A DNA stretch of 9,485 bases from JANLIQ01 sp964358205. GTDB taxonomy: Bacteria > Patescibacteriota > UBA1384 > 2-12-FULL-50-11. The DNA is taken from positions 1 to 9,485 of the forward strand of contig CAYHNZ010000034.1 of assembly GCA_964358205.1 (NCBI GenBank), given 5' to 3'. The notes beneath the pieces were generated by a model. The model was not told the origin of the DNA and ran no database searches. It saw only the letters and a list, made by a program, of their open reading frames with translations. The translations under genes and the position numbers were made by a program. Below, piece after piece: positions 5,801 to 9,485 of the stretch (the first letter of the stretch is position 1; each line of letters begins with the position of its first letter).

Positions 5801-5854
5801 GAGCCAACCGTTGGCTCAACGAAAGCATAGCACTAATTAGGGGCTTTCTGTCAA
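5801..5854 (-). promoter_or_regulatory. Promoter and leader hairpin of repeat unit 1
   Basis: On the minus strand TTGACA (5849-5854) and an extended -10 TGC-TATGCT (5824-5832) are separated by 19 bp, slightly long but offset by the TG motif. The -35 lies inside the last codons of the HAF-repeat gene. Downstream, GAGCCAA / TTGGCTC (5801-5817, CCG centre) forms a hairpin directly before the AGTAGGTGA Shine-Dalgarno box (5792-5800). Confidence 0.5.
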
Positions 5855-6790
5855 GAGAACATTCAACCGAACCGGCTTCAACAAAAAGCCGTGCCGCTGA
5901 CCGTTCCAAGAACCGGTGCCGATGATCCAACCGTTGTCGTTAATGGCGGCCACAGATTGGAGGACCCAATTTTCGCCGTTTGTCAGCAATCTGGCCAGGG
6001 GAGTAATCTGACCCTCGATGATAATAAACGGGTCCGCGCTATTAGTGTGACCGATAATTTGGCCCCGATTATTCATCGCCCAGGCCTGATGTGGAGCGCT
6101 AGCGACCAGTTGGTACTGGCCCTTTTGCCAAAGATACGACTTCTCGTTGTATTCGACCAGAATTTGGCCGACATCGTTGAGCCGCAAAACACTCAACCCG
6201 CTACCGATCCCCTGGCCTTCGCCCATCGGTTTTATTTCTTCACCGTTTTGCCAGGTAAAACCAAGTTGTTTAGCTGGATCGAAAAGGCGAGTCACTCCGC
6301 AGACCAATCCGGAGTTATTGATGGCTATCGGATAGGTTAGGTCTGTTGCGTCGATTGGGTGGTAGCGATGGCCATCCCAGACTGAACAGGTGTTATTGGC
6401 AATAACCAACACCTGGCCACTATCGTTCAGATCAACAATGTTTGGAGACGCTCGGCTGGTTGATAGGAGGGGCGGCAAATATCGGCCGTCAGCATAAAGT
6501 AACGCCTCGCCGCCAGCGCTACTCCAAACATTTAACGCCACCGCATCTTTATTGTTCAGACCCTTAACTATCTGATCTCCGGCCAAGTCTGGCAGGGGCT
6601 CATGCAGTCCGTCTCGCCACAGACTAATTCGGTCAGGGCTTGAACCAGAATTTACGCCGACAATTGTACCCCGATTATTCAGGTGCAGTGGCGTAAACGA
6701 TCGGTAGCCAACCATCGGCTCTAGTTTCCCTATACTGTAAGATTGACCCAAATTTGCCGTCGCAATGACGGCCAAAAAGATTGTTAACAT
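5837..6790 (-). CDS. Secreted HAF-repeat (extracellular repeat) protein, seven repeats
   Basis: Counting from the GTG at 6799, the LNNxG/INDxG motif recurs at about residues 40, 81, 124, 160, 207, 242 and 286, a spacing of 35-47 residues. Each is followed by strands such as IVG, and W-x-G/D-G turns lie between them. The C-terminus INDNGWIIGTGSWNGQRHGFLL is the typical last repeat of the HAF family of probable extracellular repeat proteins. A hydrophobic N-terminus (MLTIFLAVIATANLGQS) indicates a signal peptide. I chose ATG 6790 (317 aa) because AGGTGA lies five bases upstream. GTG 6799 adds VKC and a positive charge, which would improve the signal peptide, but has no well-placed Shine-Dalgarno. 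Seven units would suit a beta-propeller-like array; the fold is inferred. Function is unknown, probably cell-surface or secreted. It lies downstream of doc but has a plausible promoter of its own. Confidence 0.8.
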   Translation of the reverse strand: MLTIFLAVIATANLGQSYSIGKLEPMVGYRSFTPLHLNNRGTIVGVNSGSSPDRISLWRDGLHEPLPDLAGDQIVKGLNNKDAVALNVWSSAGGEALLYADGRYLPPLLSTSRASPNIVDLNDSGQVLVIANNTCSVWDGHRYHPIDATDLTYPIAINNSGLVCGVTRLFDPAKQLGFTWQNGEEIKPMGEGQGIGSGLSVLRLNDVGQILVEYNEKSYLWQKGQYQLVASAPHQAWAMNNRGQIIGHTNSADPFIIIEGQITPLARLLTNGENWVLQSVAAINDNGWIIGTGSWNGQRHGFLLKPVRLNVLLTESP

Positions 6791-6802
6791 ACATTTCACC
6801 TT

Positions 6803-6820
6803 CGGTTCGCCAGCGAACCG
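6803..6820. promoter_or_regulatory. Leader hairpin before the HAF-repeat gene
   Basis: CGGTTCGC / GCGAACCG, 8-bp perfect arms around CA. On the minus strand it is followed directly by AAGGTGAAATG and the start codon. The same arrangement (hairpin, AGGTGAAATG, start) occurs at 5784-5817 in repeat unit 1. Confidence 0.55.
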
Positions 6821-6832
6821 TTTAGCTAATTA

Positions 6833-6861
6833 ATCGTAAGCCGTTTTTCCTAGCCCATCAA
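6833..6861 (-). promoter_or_regulatory. Possible promoter of the HAF-repeat gene
   Basis: TTGATG (plus-strand 6856-6861, within the last codons of doc), a 17-bp spacer and TACGAT (6833-6838). Each hexamer matches consensus at four of six bases. Predicted start near 6826, so the 6803-6820 hairpin would lie in the leader. Confidence 0.4.
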
Positions 6862-7242
6862 CTTCGAATGCTTTTTCAGCCAAGCGGTGATTTCTTCGGT
6901 ATCGTGCTTGTCTTCCGCAATCCTAACGGCAAAGTTGACTAATTCTTTTCGCTCGACGATTAGTCGAAAGCCGTTTCGATCAAGAAAAATTATTGTAACA
7001 ACCACCGCTGTTCTTTTGTTGCCGTCAACAAAGCCGTGGTTTTTGATCAAGCCCTCGAGCAGTACTCCGGCTTTAGAAAACACATCAGGGTAGGCCTCAA
7101 AACCGCCAAAACCAGCCCTTGGCCGAGCCAAAGCGGAATCTACCAAAGTTTCGTCACGGACGCCGAAACTACCTCCAGTGGCGGCGATAGTCTGCTCATG
7201 CAAATTCAGCGCCTCCGCTAAACCAATGTAGTGAAAACTCAT
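6850..7242 (-). CDS. doc: Doc family toxin (Fic-fold, death-on-curing)
   Basis: 130 residues, normal for Doc. The catalytic motif NHGFVDGNKRTA is complete: His69, Phe71, Asp73, Gly74, Asn75, Lys76, Arg77 match HxFxDGNKR. N-terminal YIGLAEALNLHEQTI and RDETLVDSALARPRAGFGG are also family hallmarks. Doc is a Fic-fold kinase that, in the P1 phage system, phosphorylates EF-Tu and stops translation; activity here is inferred from intact residues. It starts two bases after the antitoxin stop (TAG-CG-ATG) with no clear Shine-Dalgarno of its own, so it is probably translationally coupled to the antitoxin. In-frame and apparently intact. Confidence 0.93.
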   Translation of the reverse strand: MSFHYIGLAEALNLHEQTIAATGGSFGVRDETLVDSALARPRAGFGGFEAYPDVFSKAGVLLEGLIKNHGFVDGNKRTAVVVTIIFLDRNGFRLIVERKELVNFAVRIAEDKHDTEEITAWLKKHSKLMG

Positions 7243-7244
7243 CG

Positions 7245-7478
7245 CTAGCGCTTAGCTAGCTCTTTGAGGGCTGGGCCGTAGTCGGCTAACACTTGTGCGA
7301 ATTCCTTGGCTAGATTCGGGCTGATCTGATTTTTGTCGCCAAACTCTTTGGAAACTAATCTCGCTACGACAGCGTTATTGCGAATGATGGTGTAGGAAGT
7401 CTTGCCCGCTTCCACTTCGTCCATAATTTTAGAAATATTTTTCCGCACTTCGGTGGTGGAGATAGTTTTGTTTGTCAT
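7245..7478 (-). CDS. phd: Phd/YefM-type antitoxin
   Basis: 77 residues from the ATG at 7476-7478, chosen because AAGGGG lies seven bases upstream. An ATG at 7541 would fall within the operator, just upstream of the predicted transcription start, and is rejected. The N-terminal half (ISTTEVRKNISKIMDEVEAG, then YTIIRNNAVVARLVSKEF) is the Phd/YefM DNA-binding fold that represses its own promoter. The C-terminal tail (about residues 50-77, LAKEFAQVLADYGPALKEL) should wrap and neutralise the Doc toxin. It is the first gene of the pair, consistent with conditional cooperativity known for phd-doc. It lies downstream of vapBC but has its own promoter. Confidence 0.9.
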   Translation of the reverse strand: MTNKTISTTEVRKNISKIMDEVEAGKTSYTIIRNNAVVARLVSKEFGDKNQISPNLAKEFAQVLADYGPALKELAKR

Positions 7479-7528
7479 TTTGCGACCCCTTGGGAGAAAA
7501 TCGAAAATGTAATCGTTTTCATTAAGTA

Positions 7529-7558
7529 AAATGTACATCAATGTACATTTGTTGTCAA
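7529..7558 (-). promoter_or_regulatory. phd-doc promoter with overlapping operator
   Basis: On the minus strand TTGACA (plus 7553-7558), a 17-bp spacer and TACATT (7530-7535). A perfect inverted repeat with arms AAATGTACAT (7529-7538) and ATGTACATTT (7541-7550) covers the -10 and most of the spacer. Each arm contains the palindrome ATGTACAT. This is the expected layout for Phd autorepression. Confidence 0.75.
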
Positions 7559-7577
7559 GAGTCGTCCTAATGCTTCA

Positions 7578-7595
7578 TATGTCCTATATGACATA
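7578..7595. promoter_or_regulatory. Inverted repeat between vapC and phd
   Basis: TATGTC / GACATA arms around CTATAT. It lies 20 bp upstream of the phd -35 and 12 bp after the vapC stop. It could be a second regulatory site or an mRNA 3' hairpin; there is no T-run on the minus strand, so it is a poor terminator. Confidence 0.4.
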
Positions 7596-7607
7596 CGCGG
7601 AAGTGGA

Positions 7608-8063
7608 TTACTTGGGCCCCGCCGGTTCAATGTGAATGATTTTTACTTCAGAAATTTTCGTTTGAAAGTCCTTATCGGCTGTAAAGAATAACTGGCAATC
7701 TCTTTCGGTCGCAGTGGCAAGATGGATAGCGTCCGGAGTTTTGAGGTTGTATGTGGCGCGAAACTCGGCCGCTTTCAAGGCAATCGCCCGATCCACATTT
7801 ACCATAGTGATTAATCCTTTGCCAGCCATAAAATCCAATCGGTCGGGAATCCTGTCGATCGATTTCAGCTCGTAGGATTTATTCATTACTTCCGTAATTG
7901 ACAGGACCGAGGCGTAGGCAACCGCTTTCGACTTCGGTAGCAAGCGAAAGAACTCGATCGCCAAAGGAAATTCTTGGTTATTTTCCAGCGCCAAAATATA
8001 GAGCGAGGTTTCAATCGCGACTCGTTGATTGCTAATTAATTTTTCGAGCTCTGCTGGTCCCAT
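7608..8063 (-). CDS. vapC: VapC-type PIN-domain toxin
   Basis: 151 residues with the PIN-domain ribonuclease layout. The acidic positions are Glu18 (VAIETSLYIL), Glu58 (SVLSITEVM), Asp111 (KTPDAIHLATA) and Asp130 (LFFTADKDF). The first is Asp in most PIN nucleases (DTSxLI), so the Glu is a conservative but noteworthy change. VapC toxins cleave tRNA or rRNA; the target here cannot be told. The ATG overlaps the end of the AbrB-type antitoxin gene by 28 bp and lacks a Shine-Dalgarno, pointing to coupled translation. The reading frame is intact to the terminal GPK. Confidence 0.88.
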   Translation of the reverse strand: MGPAELEKLISNQRVAIETSLYILALENNQEFPLAIEFFRLLPKSKAVAYASVLSITEVMNKSYELKSIDRIPDRLDFMAGKGLITMVNVDRAIALKAAEFRATYNLKTPDAIHLATATERDCQLFFTADKDFQTKISEVKIIHIEPAGPK

Positions 8064-8284
8064 GAGGCACGTTCAGTTCGAAGGTAGTTGATAACATTGA
8101 CCTTGCTCCAAATATCCTTGTCCATGCCAATGTAGTCATCGGGCCATTTTTTCTCCGGCCGCAAAAGAATACCGCCGTCGGCTTCAAGGACTTGTAATAC
8201 TTGCCCACGCTTAAGATTAATCGAGCGGCGCACCGCTTTGGGTATAACGACCTGATACTTGTCGGAAACCTTCGTTCTATCCAT
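8036..8284 (-). CDS. vapB: VapB-type antitoxin, AbrB/MazE DNA-binding domain
   Basis: 82 residues. The first ~45 are a SpoVT/AbrB swapped-hairpin DNA-binding domain (TKVSDKYQVVIPKAVRRSI, then LKRGQVLQVLEADGGILLRP). The remainder (GMDKDIWSKVNVINYLRTERASWD) matches the toxin-binding tail common in AbrB-type VapB partners, including the terminal ERxSWD. It should repress its own operon and neutralise the overlapping PIN toxin. The ATG is only about nine bases past the predicted -10 and no Shine-Dalgarno is present, so the mRNA may be leaderless or nearly so. Confidence 0.9.
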   Translation of the reverse strand: MDRTKVSDKYQVVIPKAVRRSINLKRGQVLQVLEADGGILLRPEKKWPDDYIGMDKDIWSKVNVINYLRTERASWDQQSSKN

Positions 8285-8286
8285 TA

Positions 8287-8322
8287 TTCTTACACTTTAT
8301 GTAAACGTAAGAAAGATGTCAA
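8287..8322 (-). promoter_or_regulatory. vapBC promoter with flanking inverted repeat
   Basis: On the minus strand TTGACA (plus 8317-8322), a 17-bp spacer and TAAAGT (8294-8299). Perfect 7-bp arms TTCTTAC (8287-8293) and GTAAGAA (8307-8313) bracket the -10, a suitable AbrB-type operator. The predicted start site is around 8286-8287, beside the ATG at 8284. Confidence 0.65.
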
Positions 8323-8392
8323 CACAGAATTAAAATGGACGCCCAACGCTTAAAGCCCGCTTCCCGTGAGGGATGGAACAACCCGTCATCTT

Positions 8393-8472
8393 CCGGTGGC
8401 TTTTTTAAAACTGCCAAAGCGTTTTTTCTTTCGGTTGATTAAAGAAGTGGCCGCGACGGTTGTCGCGGCCGG
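8393..8472 (-). repeat. Dispersed repeat, copy 2 (80 bp)
   Basis: Homologue of 5581-5661 with about 90% identity. The 9-bp stem GGCCGCGAC / GTCGCGGCC has loop GGTT here, against GGCT in copy 1, so the stem is unchanged while only the loop varies. The left arm of the terminator hairpin seen beside copy 1 is not preserved, so it probably does not terminate. In the 457-bp gap 8285-8741 this repeat, the unit-2 promoter and the nucleotidyltransferase terminator are the recognisable content. Confidence 0.8.
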
Positions 8473-8655
8473 AGTCTCATGGGATCAGTCGTTCCGGGGC
8501 AGAGCCCCTGGGCACTGGTTCTTGCGTGCGAGTAGTCTTTCAGCGAACCCCCCGGGTCCCTGCACCATGGAATTACCTTGTTAATTACCGAATCTACGGT
8601 TCATAGGCAAAATCACCTACTGAATAATTGTAGCAAAAATATTCTAATGTTTCGA
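8473..8655 (-). other. Repeat unit 2: promoter, Shine-Dalgarno box and divergent middle
   Basis: On the minus strand an extended -10 TGC-TACAAT (8627-8635) with a partial -35 TCGAAA (8650-8655, 17-bp spacer) precedes AGTAGGTGA (8613-8621). The 11-bp box TCACCTACTGA is identical to 5792-5802 in unit 1. An ATG eight bases after the box opens a frame of only seven codons. A second ATG (8571-8569) opens a 27-codon frame. The section also has a GGGGC-AGA-GCCCC hairpin. The middle shows little similarity to unit 1, so no protein is annotated. Confidence 0.45.
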
Positions 8656-8684
8656 ATCAATTATGTCGTTTCTGGCCAGAATAT

Positions 8685-8719
8685 TAATAAAAACCGCCGG
8701 GAGCTGGCTCCGAGCGGTT
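8685..8719 (-). terminator. Intrinsic terminator of the nucleotidyltransferase gene
   Basis: On the minus strand AACCGC and GCGGTT form the outer stem and GGAGC / GCTCC the inner stem, separated by a 2x2 internal mismatch, followed by TTTATTAA. It begins 23 bp after the gene's stop codon. Confidence 0.75.
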
Positions 8720-8741
8720 GAGGATTGTCGTGTGGCGAGTA

Positions 8742-9320
8742 TTACTCTTTGGTAGTAGGCGTGAGCCCTATAATCCTAATACTGAACTTCTCATACGGCC
8801 ACGCAGGTGAACGATTTTTTTGCCAAGCCCTAAAGCTATCTAATGTTTGGCGCGGGTACTCCCTAGCAGGATCGGTCGAAGTTATTATTTGAATATGCAG
8901 AGGGGCATCTCCTTGCTCGAAGTTGAGTTTCCAGCTCCGAATAGAGCTGTAACAATAGGGGGCATCTTCGGTGGAGGATTCTGGCTGGGAAGCAACAAAC
9001 TCGCCAAAACTCATTTCTGCAAAACCGATGTTGTGAGGATGTAGCGGTAGTAGTAAGAGATCTATATCTCGGTAATAGGCTTTTTCGTTTGAGAGTGTCG
9101 AGCCTATAGCAGCCACAGCCAGTGGGACCTTCTTGTCGAGTGCTCCCAGGCGGGCGCAAAACGATTGAACATTTCTTGCATCTTCCGGTCGCAACCGGTA
9201 AAGGAAATCGGTCCAGCTGACTTCGGGATTTTTCACTGGGAAAAATAAATTGTGAATAGCTTCCAGGGCATGCCCGAAAGAGTCGATGGCCCAAAATATT
9301 GGGGTAGCAATAATTTTCAT
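8742..9320 (-). CDS. Nucleotidyltransferase-fold protein
   Basis: 192 residues. The core AAIGSTLSNEKAYYRDIDLLLL (about residues 70-90) has the Gly73-Ser74 and Asp85-x-Asp87 signature of the polymerase-beta-type nucleotidyltransferase fold, in which the two aspartates bind the metal. A third acidic residue is expected on a later strand. The candidate strand LHIQIITSTD (141-150) lacks an obvious acid at the usual place, so activity is uncertain. The N-terminal ~30 residues are hydrophobic and aromatic (IFWAIDSFGHALEAIHNLFF) but do not look like a clean signal peptide. GAGG lies about seven bases before the ATG. It is monocistronic, with its own promoter and terminator, and no partner HEPN gene is adjacent. 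The substrate is unknown. Confidence 0.7.
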   Translation of the reverse strand: MKIIATPIFWAIDSFGHALEAIHNLFFPVKNPEVSWTDFLYRLRPEDARNVQSFCARLGALDKKVPLAVAAIGSTLSNEKAYYRDIDLLLLPLHPHNIGFAEMSFGEFVASQPESSTEDAPYCYSSIRSWKLNFEQGDAPLHIQIITSTDPAREYPRQTLDSFRAWQKNRSPAWPYEKFSIRIIGLTPTTKE

Positions 9321-9349
9321 GTACGAACCTCGTGTATACAGACAATGCC

Positions 9350-9378
9350 ATTGTATAGTGCCTCCCTACAAAAGTCGA
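9350..9378 (-). promoter_or_regulatory. Promoter of the nucleotidyltransferase gene
   Basis: On the minus strand TCGACT (plus 9373-9378), a 17-bp spacer and TACAAT (9350-9355, five of six matches). Predicted leader of about 23 nt containing the GAGG Shine-Dalgarno. Confidence 0.55.
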
Positions 9379-9416
9379 GACCCGGGACCCTTCCTTTTGG
9401 CCAGATTATCAAAACC

Positions 9417-9470
9417 GCCTTGAGTCAAGGCTTCCACCTTCGCTAAAGCTTCCACCTTCGCTAAAGCTTC
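9417..9470. repeat. Palindrome and 18-bp tandem repeat at the right edge
   Basis: GCCTTGA / TCAAGGC (9417-9431, one-base centre) is followed on the minus strand by GGTTTTG and might end an upstream gene outside the window. Next to it, the 18-bp unit GCTTCCACCTTCGCTAAA occurs twice exactly (9430-9447, 9448-9465) and a third copy begins GCTTC before diverging to GGCGGACAAG. No gene is supported in 9379-9485. Confidence 0.8.
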
Positions 9471-9485
9471 GGCGGACAAGTCGGC

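Noticed and set aside
5891..6340. 149-codon open frame on the plus strand
   Set aside because: Fully antisense to the HAF-repeat gene, whose seven-fold motif pattern proves the minus-strand frame is the coding one.
5581..8472. CRISPR array suggested by repeated 80-bp elements
   Set aside because: Only two copies 2.8 kb apart with genes between them; no regular spacers and no cas genes.
8536..8570. tRNA or tmRNA 3' end suggested by GGGTCCCTGCACCA
   Set aside because: No matching acceptor strand, D-arm or anticodon arm could be found upstream; the CCA is probably coincidental.
8366..8584. 72-codon open frame on the plus strand
   Set aside because: Antisense to repeat unit 2 and composed largely of repeat and GC-hairpin sequence; no ribosome-binding site or counterpart at copy 1.
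8863..9351. 162-codon minus-strand frame overlapping the nucleotidyltransferase gene
   Set aside because: Overlaps the frame with the GS...DxD signature, and its start at 9351 lies inside the predicted -10; Cys/Arg/Ser-rich shadow translation.

Overview
The window looks like a chromosomal segment from a Patescibacteria (CPR) bacterium. The evidence is the pilus cluster of PilC plus several prepilins carrying the 'KSRDARRKAD' style of N-terminal helix common in that group, the degenerate AT-rich heptamer repeats and other dispersed repeats between genes, the small streamlined genes, and two stacked toxin-antitoxin pairs. TGA is used as a stop (first full prepilin gene), so the UGA-glycine lineages (Absconditabacteria/Gracilibacteria) are unlikely. 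The lineage call is an inference from gene style, not from a marker gene.

Positions 1-4008 (minus strand) hold a type IV pilus / type II secretion-like operon read right to left: pilC, then three successive prepilin-like genes that overlap or nearly abut. The last gene runs off the left edge. No assembly ATPase or prepilin peptidase lies in the window. At 4124-4139 a near-symmetric -10 box can serve both the pilC operon and the divergent PRC-barrel gene (4139-4645, plus strand). The PRC-barrel gene starts so close to its -10 that its mRNA would be leaderless. The pilC leader is about 115 nt long and contains heptamer repeats and a strong hairpin beside the Shine-Dalgarno sequence.

Positions 4811-5594 (plus strand) form a compact transcription unit: a good sigma70-type promoter, a palindrome at the likely +1, a protein of the COG4339-like HD phosphohydrolase family whose metal-binding residues are largely gone, a 47-residue TTG-start gene, and an intrinsic terminator.

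Positions 5581-8284 run on the minus strand. From upstream to downstream they are a VapB/VapC (AbrB/PIN) pair, a Phd/Doc pair, and a secreted HAF-repeat protein with seven repeats, each with its own recognisable promoter. Both toxin-antitoxin promoters have inverted repeats over or next to the -10/-35 elements, as expected for autoregulation.

Two copies of an 80-bp dispersed element lie at 5581-5661 and 8393-8472. Each sits downstream (minus strand) of an extended -10 promoter and an identical TCACCTACTGA box that includes a strong Shine-Dalgarno sequence. The 130-140 bp in between is divergent. These look like two members of one small transcribed unit family of unknown function. They are the most interesting unexplained structure here.

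Positions 8742-9320 encode a small nucleotidyltransferase-fold protein with its own promoter and terminator. The right edge carries an 18-bp tandem repeat and palindromes. No rRNA, convincing tRNA, CRISPR array or transposase gene was found.
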